The translations under genes were made by a program, and so were the position numbers. The notes beneath the pieces are model-generated. The model saw nothing but the letters and a program-made list of their open reading frames with translations, searched no databases and had not been told where the DNA came from. A DNA stretch of 64,000 nucleotides from Halorarius litoreus (lineage in GTDB: Archaea; Halobacteriota; Halobacteria; Halobacteriales; Haloarculaceae): assembly GCF_024362405.1 (NCBI RefSeq), contig NZ_CP101454.1:930001-994000 (forward strand), written 5' to 3'. Positions 8,331 through 15,381 of this stretch are shown here, one piece after another (the first letter of the stretch is position 1; the number at the start of each line of letters is the position of its first letter).

Positions 8331-8633
8331 CTACAGTTCTGTAAGTTCGTCAGCTAGATCGTCGCCCTGGTCGAGAATAGTCTTCGAGGTGCGGACGGAC
8401 TCAGCGTCTTGCCGCCCGATGAATTCTTTGAGGACGTCGAAGCTAATCTGGTCGCCGAGGTAGAGTTCTACAACTGCTTCCTTGAACCTCTCGTCGTCCT
8501 CGATGTCGTCAAGGTATTTCTGGAGTGCTTCTTTGACTATCTCCGTCCGGTTTTTCTTGCTGACCTCGGCTGCTACGTCCGCCTTCTGGATCAGGTCTTC
8601 CGGGAGCCGGAAGTTGACTCTGGTGCTACCCAT
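8331..8633 (-). CDS. Ribbon-helix-helix antitoxin
   Basis: 100 residues. The N-terminal TRVNFRLPEDLIQKAD, a turn, then KNRTEIVKEALQKYL (to about residue 42) is a classic ribbon-helix-helix DNA-binding unit. The acidic C-terminal half would wrap the PIN toxin. The start is supported by a Shine-Dalgarno aggagg (8641-8646) seven bases upstream. A palindrome, gtac-att-gtac (8651-8661), lies between TATA and start and is a likely self-regulation site. Confidence 0.8.
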   Translation of the reverse strand: MGSTRVNFRLPEDLIQKADVAAEVSKKNRTEIVKEALQKYLDDIEDDERFKEAVVELYLGDQISFDVLKEFIGRQDAESVRTSKTILDQGDDLADELTEL

Positions 8634-8640
8634 ATACGAT

Positions 8641-8678
8641 CCTCCTGTATGTACATTGTACCCACAGTTGTATAAGCG
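8641..8678 (-). promoter_or_regulatory. Toxin-antitoxin promoter, operator and ribosome site
   Basis: Reading on the minus strand: a TATA-like cttataca (about 8671-8678), the palindrome gtacaatgtac (8651-8661), then aggagg (8641-8646) and the ATG at 8633. The operator position suits autorepression by the RHH protein. Confidence 0.5.
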
Positions 8679-8737
8679 TTCGGCATCCTTCAGATCGGTC
8701 TCTGTTGGAAATTCTCGGAGAGTCGCAGTAGTGCGAG

Positions 8738-8785
8738 GTGAAAGCCCAGGGCTTCAGCCCTGGGAGGAAGTCAGGGGTTCGTCCT
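8738..8785 (+). mobile_element. IS200/IS605-type terminal hairpin remnant
   Basis: A perfect 8-base stem with a four-base loop (cccagggc-ttca-gccctggg, 8745-8764) followed by aggaagtcagggg is the form seen at the 3' end of haloarchaeal IS200/IS605 elements, just beyond tnpB. No transposase gene is attached, so it is a remnant or a stand-alone end. Assignment is from recalled resemblance. Confidence 0.45.
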
Positions 8786-8891
8786 ACAGTCTGACCTAAT
8801 GCAAACTCTCCCAAAATGTGGGTACTCCAGTTCGATGTAGTGAGGGATGCCAGCCTAGGTTTACCAATGATGACGGAAGCAGTGAGCCCCG

Positions 8892-10088
8892 ATGGACCCA
8901 GAATCCAACCACCATCAACAGTCTGAGCTCACAGAGGACTTCGGTACGCCTGCCGATGACGATCCCAGCACCGCCTCGGATTCAGCGACTGACGTTCAAG
9001 CACTCGTCGAGGACTATCTCACTGCCAAGCAGACATCGGGAAGTCAAGCCTACGCCGCGACCGCTGGCTCCGTCCTTCATCGTTGGGCGGCATGGATGCA
9101 GGATCAGGGCCACGAGCTCGAGACGCTGAACGACCCACGGCACGGCGCACAAATCCTCAACGCATACGCCCTCCATCTGGCGAACCGGGTGACAGACGAT
9201 TCACTGTCCCCGGCATCAGCCGAGCGGTACTTTGCTTACGTCTCAGCGTGTCTCTCGTTCGGCGTTCGGCAAGGTGCTCTCGATCGGAATCCGGCGCTCG
9301 CCGATGCAGCAACTGAGTCCCTCCCTACACAGCAGCGGTCCGATCGAACGGATCAGCAGTTCTGGACGCAAGACCAGCGACGAGCCATCGTCGCATTCGT
9401 CGACGACCGGGTGAGCCAGCAGTCTCCGCCATCATTCCTTGCCCTCCGGAATCGAGCGCTGGTCAGGGTCCTCGCCTACTCCGGGGTCCGTGGAGCAGAG
9501 ATACTCTCGCATCCGAAGGACGAACGTGACGGCCGCAACGGGCTCCGGTGGGAGCACGTCGATCTCGACGCCGGGACGATGCTGATCTTCGGAAAGGACC
9601 AACGATGGGAGCGAACTCCGCTCCCCTCGAACTGTATGCCCCACGTTCGTGAGTTGAAGCAAGCCCAAGACCCTCCCGCCACGGACTGGCCTGTCTTCCC
9701 AACTGCTCACCACCCCTCACTGTATTCCGTTGCCCGAGAAGAGCTTGGGAACCGGTTCAAGTCGCGGCTCGCAGCTGTGTCGGGAGATATCTGGGAGCTA
9801 CTTCGAGACCACCAGCTCACACCGCCTTCACTAACGACAGCCGGCGCACGGTCTCTGATGCGGCGGCTCACGGGCGAAGCAGACATCGACGTCGAGGAAG
9901 GGTACTTGCAGCTACACGGCGGGCGTCGGGGGTTGGGAGACTTGCTGTATCGCCAAGATCGAGGCCACGCCCAAGACATCCTGAGACACGATGACCTCTC
10001 GACGACCCAGGCCGCCTACCAGCATATCGACGCTGAGGAACGTCGAAAGCAACTCGATAGCTACCTCGAACAGTCTGATGAGTTGTAA
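8892..10088 (+). CDS. Tyrosine recombinase / integrase
   Basis: 398 residues. Residues 30-150 form the SAM-like core-binding domain. The catalytic domain shows R200 (YSGVRGAEIL), K235 (FGKDQRWE), H342-x-x-R345 (LHGGRRGLG), H366 (ILRHDD) and the nucleophile Y376 (AAYQHI), so all expected residues are present. Such enzymes integrate and excise plasmids, viruses or conjugative elements. It lies between two IS200/IS605-like hairpins and upstream of element-type genes (OB-fold protein, TraC/HerA-like ATPase), so it is the probable integrase of this island. No tRNA attachment site adjoins it. Confidence 0.88.
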   Translation: MDPESNHHQQSELTEDFGTPADDDPSTASDSATDVQALVEDYLTAKQTSGSQAYAATAGSVLHRWAAWMQDQGHELETLNDPRHGAQILNAYALHLANRVTDDSLSPASAERYFAYVSACLSFGVRQGALDRNPALADAATESLPTQQRSDRTDQQFWTQDQRRAIVAFVDDRVSQQSPPSFLALRNRALVRVLAYSGVRGAEILSHPKDERDGRNGLRWEHVDLDAGTMLIFGKDQRWERTPLPSNCMPHVRELKQAQDPPATDWPVFPTAHHPSLYSVAREELGNRFKSRLAAVSGDIWELLRDHQLTPPSLTTAGARSLMRRLTGEADIDVEEGYLQLHGGRRGLGDLLYRQDRGHAQDILRHDDLSTTQAAYQHIDAEERRKQLDSYLEQSDEL

Positions 10089-10108
10089 AGTGGAGTGTCG
10101 GGTTCACG

Positions 10109-10126
10109 CCCGCCCTAAAGGGCGGG
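10109..10126 (+). mobile_element. Second IS200/IS605-like hairpin, just after the integrase
   Basis: cccgccc-taaa-gggcggg is a perfect 7-base stem 20 bases past the integrase stop, followed by actctctccttga. This form also recalls haloarchaeal IS605/IS1341 ends. It could serve as the integrase terminator instead. Confidence 0.4.
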
Positions 10127-10345
10127 ACTCTCTCCTTGATTCAGGTAGCCATTCAGGTGTTGAGGGAAACAAGCAACTACCAGAAGTGAGGTCGTGGCTG
10201 CCGGTCGACCGGTGCGTGGCCGACCAGCGGGAGGCCACGATTGGCGAGCGGGGAACGACGTGACCCGCGAGCAGGGAGACCGGGAGCGGAGGGTGGGGAG
10301 GCGGGTGTGGAGCGGTGGCGAGACAAAACGAAGAGGGAGTGCCCC

Positions 10346-11200
10346 CTACGCGTTGTTGAGGAACACGATTCGCGAGTCACCGGTCAGGGCAACCGAGACG
10401 CGCCCCTGATACCAGTTCTTCGCCACGGCCCGCATCCGCACCTCGTCGCCAACCTCGACCGTCGGAACTCGCGATTTCGTCCAACTCGTGAACTTCACAC
10501 GCTCCCCCTCGTCCTCCAGCAACCCGACCTGAGCAATCGCCGGATGATTGCTCTCCCAGAGCACCTCGACCGTCCCCTCTATCGAGACCTCCTGGCGCGA
10601 CACCTCTTCGAGCATCCCGATCGGCACGACCGACCCGGGCCGCGTTCGCTCGGCTTCCATCACGGCCACTGACGCTCCAAGAACTGTTCCACCGTCTGCG
10701 ACCCTCTCTGCCAACTGCCTGCTCACAGCCGCCCGTGTGCTGGTATCTCGCACCTCCTGTGTAATCCGCTGCGCTTGCTGATTGACCGCCGCCAACTCGT
10801 CGCGCTCCAGTTCCTCTCGTGGGTCGCCGCTCTCGGGATGCAGCCACGGGTCGACGCTCGCCGCCCGTTCGTCAAACGCACGCCGCTTCTGCTCTGCACC
10901 TCGCGCCGCACTCACTCGACTACCCTGCTCACGCATCGATGACTGCGTCTGCCGCCGTGCACGCGTCCGCCGTTTCTCCATCTCTCGCGCTTCCCACTTC
11001 TCCTCGGCTTCGAGCGTCATCCCGTACGGGTGATCGCGCTCTGCCGTGCCGTCCACCTTCGCGATCGCCTCCGAATCGATCTTCGCTTGCGACCGGAGCT
11101 TCACCGTCGGGCGCAGCTCCGGACGCTCGTCCACGACTGCGCGCTGTTCGTCATCCGATTCGACCGAATCCTTTTCCGTCAGAAAGTTCGATTTCGACAT
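10346..11200 (-). CDS. Element-encoded OB-fold (single-strand DNA-binding-like) protein
   Basis: 284 residues. The N-terminal two thirds is charged and largely helical, with a strongly basic patch (EKRRTRARRQTQ, about 76-87). The C-terminal 95 residues (EVSIEGTVEVLWESN, IAQVGLLEDEGERVKFTSW, VEVGDEVRMRAVAKNWYQG) have the strand pattern of an OB fold like haloarchaeal RPA-type domains. Such proteins are common on haloarchaeal plasmids and integrative elements and probably bind single-stranded DNA during transfer or replication. It is divergent from the downstream plus-strand genes. Exact family not recognised. Confidence 0.6.
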   Translation of the reverse strand: MSKSNFLTEKDSVESDDEQRAVVDERPELRPTVKLRSQAKIDSEAIAKVDGTAERDHPYGMTLEAEEKWEAREMEKRRTRARRQTQSSMREQGSRVSAARGAEQKRRAFDERAASVDPWLHPESGDPREELERDELAAVNQQAQRITQEVRDTSTRAAVSRQLAERVADGGTVLGASVAVMEAERTRPGSVVPIGMLEEVSRQEVSIEGTVEVLWESNHPAIAQVGLLEDEGERVKFTSWTKSRVPTVEVGDEVRMRAVAKNWYQGRVSVALTGDSRIVFLNNA

Positions 11201-11242
11201 GGTTGTTTACCCAACCGAAGGCGCTCACTGAGCGTCCGACAC

Positions 11243-11264
11243 CCCCTGCTGCGACAGGGGTTTT
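11243..11264 (+). terminator. Hairpin followed by T-run
   Basis: cccctg and caggg(g) pair over a six-base loop, followed by tttt. It has terminator form on the plus strand but no plus-strand gene precedes it, so its role is open. Confidence 0.3.
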
Positions 11265-11295
11265 CACGACACGACGACCGACCAGTCACGACTGC

Positions 11296-11347
11296 GCGCT
11301 CTCGCTCGCGCCTTCGCTCGCGTCCCCTGGGGCGCGAGCGAGAGCGC
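11296..11347. repeat. Perfect 16-base inverted repeat
   Basis: gcgctctcgctcgcgc (11296-11311) and its exact complement gcgcgagcgagagcgc (11332-11347) flank 20 bases. It can fold into a very stable hairpin in RNA or single-stranded DNA. Possible replication or transfer signal, or part of an interspersed element. Confidence 0.6.
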
Positions 11348-11565
11348 ATCGTACGAAGGGAACCAAACAGCACCGCGCGGCGACCCGCCCGGAGCGAGCG
11401 GCCAGCGCATTCCCCGTTTCGCCCGCGACGCAACCACGTCCGTCGCGGGTCGGAACGTCCCGGAAGCCTCCGGAAGTCCGGGACCGAAACGGGTGAAGCG
11501 CTGGCGCGAGGGCACATGCATTTTAGCCCGGAACGGGCGCGGGCGGTGCGGAGAGCGCCCGCATG

Positions 11566-11619
11566 CCCGGAATGGTCGGTCGCGAGCGACGCGGAGGGCG
11601 GCAGCGTCGAGCGGGGCGG
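11566..11619 (+). repeat. Interspersed repeat, short copy
   Basis: Shares cccggaatggt, ggtcgcgagcgacgcggagg and ggcggcagcg with the copy at 13089-13191, but lacks that copy's internal segment of about 50 bases. Confidence 0.6.
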
Positions 11620-11813
11620 ACCGCGCTAAAGTACTAATTCGGCTATAGTTGAGGTCCGGTGGATCAACCACTCTCAGAGTATCGAGTGAGCGTAGTCGGC
11701 TTCCATAGGCGACACGCGTCTAAGGCCACGGATACCAGCCTCTCCGAGCCAAACTACAGTGAGACTCCAAAGAACGCAACAGAGCTATACGACGTGTTGT
11801 TCATCAGTCATCA

Positions 11814-12440
11814 ATGGCCTCGGACGACCGATACTCGAAGGCGCTGACCGTTCGAGCCGCTACCCGATTCCTCGACCATCTTGTTGCCCAGGACGCCGTT
11901 GAGCCGATCGAAACGGAGGCGATCACAGACATATACGACCAGGTCCTGGCTGACTGGCGAGCCGAGTTCGATGACCCAGACTATACAGTCGAGATAGGTG
12001 GGCCACAACTGGCATTGAGTGCGCTCAGTGAAACCAATCAGTACCTCTCCTTTGACACAGAAGGCCCTTCGCCGTGGGATGAAGGCTACCGGAAACGAAT
12101 CCCGGAGTTGGTTGCACTCACGGACGGGCTGTTGGATGGCGTTTCCTTCACCGTCGAACCAACTGCGTACCCACGGACCGATGACGGCCCACGACTGGTC
12201 GCCAAGACAGACGACTGGGAATGTACGGCCCGGATGCGCGACTTTGGAGATTACTGTGACGTGGGCGGCTTGATGGACTTCATGAATGCTGTCGTAGGAC
12301 GGTACGATACAGACAAGCGGTTCGTGACTCCGCAGATACCCAGGGACCAAACGGTTTGGATCTTTTTCGCCCAGCCCGACCGAACGAGAGAACTAGAGAG
12401 CGCCTTCGAAACCGCATTCGAAAACGAGAGACCCTCGTAG
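11814..12440 (+). CDS. Hypothetical protein
   Basis: 208 residues, acidic, no signal peptide or membrane segment. Predominantly mixed alpha/beta in appearance, with GGPQLALSALSET and a C-terminal WIFFAQPDRTRELESAFETA stretch. No motif recognised. It precedes a lipoprotein gene on the same strand by 34 bases, but that gene has its own TATA-like box. Codon use is less GC-biased than the chromosome genes further right, in keeping with element cargo. Confidence 0.6.
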   Translation: MASDDRYSKALTVRAATRFLDHLVAQDAVEPIETEAITDIYDQVLADWRAEFDDPDYTVEIGGPQLALSALSETNQYLSFDTEGPSPWDEGYRKRIPELVALTDGLLDGVSFTVEPTAYPRTDDGPRLVAKTDDWECTARMRDFGDYCDVGGLMDFMNAVVGRYDTDKRFVTPQIPRDQTVWIFFAQPDRTRELESAFETAFENERPS

Positions 12441-12444
12441 GGGG

Positions 12445-12452
12445 ATTAATAC
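12445..12452 (+). promoter_or_regulatory. TATA-like box for the lipoprotein gene
   Basis: attaatac lies 23-30 bases before ATG 12475, the leaderless spacing. It supports ATG 12475 rather than the TTG six bases upstream. Confidence 0.5.
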
Positions 12453-12474
12453 GACCGCCGGTCGGCAATTGCCT

Positions 12475-13032
12475 ATGCAACGTCGCTCGACCCGCCGTCG
12501 CTTTCTTGCGGTTGGGATTGGTGCGGCTGCCCTCACAGCGGGATGCATCGGTCAGTCACCGGTTCCCGAGGAATTCGAACGAATCGGTGGTACACCATCC
12601 CCAACGCCTCGAGAGAAACTCACCGATGAGCCAGCGGATTTACTGCTCGAACCCACGTCGCTATCGGAGGGCTCCAGTTACAATTTCACCGACCCCACGA
12701 CCCGAGAGACACAGAGCGGGCAGAGTGTCAACTACCAGGTCCAGGAGGATGGCTCGTATTCGCATCAGGTCACTATCGGCCTGACGCGCCGGCAGACGAT
12801 CGACGGTGCGGTGTTTGACCACGAGATGCTCGTCGAGACGTACACCGATGAACATGATGCGACTGTCGAACGGCTCGATTTCGGTGATACGGGGAGTCTC
12901 GTCACCTTCTCTGACGAAGCACACGCGATCGTCACGTATCGGAACGTGATCGTCCACGTCGTGTCGTACGGCGGACCGCCCGAACAGGCCGTCGAAATCG
13001 CACGCCGACAGATAACCGACCTACAGACGTAG
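12475..13032 (+). CDS. Secreted lipoprotein of unknown function
   Basis: 185 residues. The N-terminus MQRRSTRRRFLAVG with a hydrophobic stretch and lipobox LTAGC (Cys24) is a twin-arginine lipoprotein signal, so the protein should be exported folded and anchored by a lipid on Cys24. The mature part begins with a Pro/Thr-rich spacer and continues as a beta-rich domain (SVNYQVQEDGSYSHQVTIGL). No enzymatic motif seen. Has its own TATA-like box, so it is probably independently expressed. Confidence 0.75.
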   Translation: MQRRSTRRRFLAVGIGAAALTAGCIGQSPVPEEFERIGGTPSPTPREKLTDEPADLLLEPTSLSEGSSYNFTDPTTRETQSGQSVNYQVQEDGSYSHQVTIGLTRRQTIDGAVFDHEMLVETYTDEHDATVERLDFGDTGSLVTFSDEAHAIVTYRNVIVHVVSYGGPPEQAVEIARRQITDLQT

Positions 13033-13358
13033 GTGCGCTCCGCGGTCGCCGCCGTAGGATGCACAGTCTTAAAGGAAGATCACGACAACCCGGAATGGTT
13101 GGTCGCGAGCGACGCGGAGGTCCCGCGAACGCAGGAAGCGGGACGTCGGTGAACTCTGCTCACCGGAAGGCGGCAGCGGCGAGCAGGGCGGCCAGAGTGA
13201 CACGCCTGAACAACTAATGAAGCCGGACGACCTCCCGATACGCGGGAGGAATTATCCGGGTTGGGTTCTGGCGTTCAGCATGAACGAGCCCTCGCTGACG
13301 GCACCCACTATCTGTTCCCTCAGGCTTGGCGATCGAGTACAGAACGAAGTGGGTGGCT
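13033..13358. repeat. Intergenic stretch with interspersed repeat, long copy (core 13089-13191)
   Basis: No gene. Bases 13089-13191 repeat the 11566 element with extra hairpin-forming sequence inserted (gtcccgc/gcgggac arms and ggtgaa...ctcacc). The remainder shows nothing recognisable. Confidence 0.55.
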
Positions 13359-14798
13359 TCAGAGCGGATTTTCGTGCCAGAAGTAGAAGATGGCCTGGAT
13401 GTCGACCATCGTCGCGCGCCGCTCGATCGCACGGTCATCGAAGTGGTCCTGAAGCCGGTCACGGAGCTCTGCGGCGGCCACGTTGATGTGGTGATACTGG
13501 GTCGTGTCGAACCCAGTATCGACGGTGAATTCGGAGACGCACACGTCCGCAAAGAAGGATTTCGCCCGGGAGTACTGGTACATCACGTAGTCGTCCGGCG
13601 CCGCAAGCATCAACAGCCCCGTCGCCAGCCGCATCAGTGTGCCGTCGGCGGAGAGGTTCTCGGCGTCCTCGTAGAACCATCTGAACACGTCCAACCGGCC
13701 GGTCACGTAACTCCATTCGTGGTCAAAGAGCCGTGAGAGTACGAGTGCGGCCGTCTCGGAATGTTCTCGGGTGTGGTCTTTGAATGGTCCCCACGTCGCC
13801 CAGCCGCGGCCGCCCAGCAGGTACTCGATGACCGGTGAGGAGATGACCCCGTGACCGGTATCGTACACCTCGATGACCCGTTCCAGATCGTCCGGTGAGA
13901 GGTCGGTACCGTCGAGTTCAGAGGTGAGGGCATTGCTGACCGCCGCTGCTGCTTGGTGGGTCCAGGCCTCCTCGTAGTTGCCGCACCAGTACGCATCGTA
14001 CTCGCCGTCGCTATCCCCCTCCCCGTATGCCCCGGCCGCGACGCCGGCGGCGTACTCGGCTAAGGCCCTGTCGACGAGGTCGGTGTCGAACTCGATACGG
14101 CCACCGTCGTCGGCAGTCCCCTCCCATCCAATCAGCGGCTCGTACACTGGTTTCGAGCGACCGAGGAGTCGTGGGGCCAGATCTTCATTCGACCAGCCGA
14201 GTATGAGTTCGAACAGTTCGTCTATCTCACATCGAATCGATACCTCGTGGTCGGTCGACGCGGTTGCGTGGCCGACGTGAGCACGATAGGCTTCGGTGAA
14301 TGCTTCCATCCCGGCCAGCGAGGAGTTGAAATCACCACCTACGCGGAGTCCGAACTTCCGCAGCAGTGACTGCGTCTGGGAGTCGACAACCGGGAGTTCC
14401 GGGGTGGTTCGAGAGAAGAACTCGAACAGCCAGCTCTCGCTGGCGATGAGGTCCGCCCACTCAGGGTCCCAGGTGTCGGCCTCTCGGACGGTCGTCAGGA
14501 ACGAGGCGAGATCACTGACGTCACCGTCCCACTGGTTCAGGATATACGCGCCGAACACCGTCGTTCGTTGGAGCCCGTCAGTGCTCCAGAAGGAGTAGAA
14601 CGCCTCTTTCGAGGGAGACGAGCGAAACGTCTGGAAGTCTGCGAGTAGCGTCTCGCGTGGGTCCGGTGTGGTGAAGTCGTAGGCGACGCCGCTGGCCGCT
14701 TTCGAGACCGTCTTCGCCCAGCCGTCAAGGAGTTCCCGCTGCCGGGGTCCGAACCGGTGGTCCGTCGCAGCGTCCGTAGAATCCCCAGTATTCGTCAT
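13359..14798 (-). CDS. Large hypothetical protein, possibly related to McrB-type restriction N-terminal regions
   Basis: 479 residues, soluble, acidic and helix-rich with many aromatic residues. Segments such as EAFYSFWSTDGLQ, TVREADTWDPEWAD and SWLFEFFSRTTPELPV recall, from memory, the non-ATPase N-terminal part of haloarchaeal McrB-like proteins, but no AAA+ motif (no GxxxxGKT) is present, so it cannot be a complete McrB. The C-terminus ends TMVDIQAIFYFWHE. It lies alone on the minus strand between the lipoprotein and the TraC/HerA-like ATPase. It may be a sensor or orphan restriction-like component, or something unrelated; function not assigned. Confidence 0.55.
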   Translation of the reverse strand: MTNTGDSTDAATDHRFGPRQRELLDGWAKTVSKAASGVAYDFTTPDPRETLLADFQTFRSSPSKEAFYSFWSTDGLQRTTVFGAYILNQWDGDVSDLASFLTTVREADTWDPEWADLIASESWLFEFFSRTTPELPVVDSQTQSLLRKFGLRVGGDFNSSLAGMEAFTEAYRAHVGHATASTDHEVSIRCEIDELFELILGWSNEDLAPRLLGRSKPVYEPLIGWEGTADDGGRIEFDTDLVDRALAEYAAGVAAGAYGEGDSDGEYDAYWCGNYEEAWTHQAAAAVSNALTSELDGTDLSPDDLERVIEVYDTGHGVISSPVIEYLLGGRGWATWGPFKDHTREHSETAALVLSRLFDHEWSYVTGRLDVFRWFYEDAENLSADGTLMRLATGLLMLAAPDDYVMYQYSRAKSFFADVCVSEFTVDTGFDTTQYHHINVAAAELRDRLQDHFDDRAIERRATMVDIQAIFYFWHENPL

Positions 14799-15194
14799 GG
14801 ACGACTGTCACCCCTGTGTGGTATAATGGTTGGCCAGATAGCGGCTGTTTGAGTCAACAGCGCTTACTACTGCATCAGCAGTGGAGATACAGCGTTAGCG
14901 GCCCCTCTCGAGATGCGCAATGCTGGAAAGGGTCTCAGCCGCTACTGAGCAACTGTCCGGGTGGCTCTGGGCCAGACATCGTTGTGGTCGGAGCGAACTC
15001 GGATGTCCGTGACTTGCGAACGCCCTACCAGTGTCGAAGTCGAAAAAGCGGGGAAGCGGGGGCCAGGGGTTGGAATGTCAGATGCGAAGTCCCAGGTGGA
15101 CAGTCTGAAAGTCGCTTCCCCATTTTGAACACTCGTACCATCCGTAATAAACACTGGACAACTCGTCAAGAATTGTCTCTCGGCGCGAGCCAAC
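14799..15194. other. Gene-free spacer
   Basis: About 400 bases with no convincing frame on either strand and no motif recognised. It precedes a palindromic element and the ATPase promoter. Confidence 0.5.
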
Positions 15195-15311
15195 CCACAC
15201 ATCCGGGTGGGACTGAAAGGGGCCGGGCGCTCGTGGAGCGAGGCGACACAAGCACCGCAACGACGTGAGGAGCGCAGCGAGCCGCAGCCCACGAGCGTCC
15301 GGGGGCTTTCA
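15195..15311. repeat. Palindromic interspersed element (MITE-like)
   Basis: The arms tgaaaggggccgggcgctcg (from 15214) and ccacgagcgtccgggggctt (from 15289) are imperfect complements, 19 of 23 positions over the full arms 15214-15236 and 15289-15311. They enclose gagcgag and gcgcagcgag direct-type repeats. The gggtgggactgaaagggg lead-in recalls short repeats scattered in haloarchaeal genomes. It lies 70 bases before the ATPase start. Confidence 0.5.
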
Positions 15312-15352
15312 CGGCTACCCACTACCGTATATTTCACAACAATAGTCAAGCA

Positions 15353-15359
15353 TTTTTAC
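15353..15359 (+). promoter_or_regulatory. TATA-like box for the TraC/HerA-like gene
   Basis: tttttac is 23-29 bases before ATG 15382, supporting a leaderless start. Confidence 0.45.
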
Positions 15360-15381
15360 CAACGCAAAATACCTGAATCCA

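Larger units (their letters stand above)
11201..11813. other. Gene-free, structured spacer in the element
   Basis: About 610 bases with no convincing gene. Holds a terminator-like hairpin (11243-11264), a long perfect inverted repeat (11296-11347), and the first copy of a repeat found again at 13089. GC-rich in the left part, dropping near 11640. Confidence 0.55.

Noticed and set aside
11201..15381. CRISPR array
   Set aside because: Repeats exist but are two copies or palindromic, without regular spacing or unique spacers.
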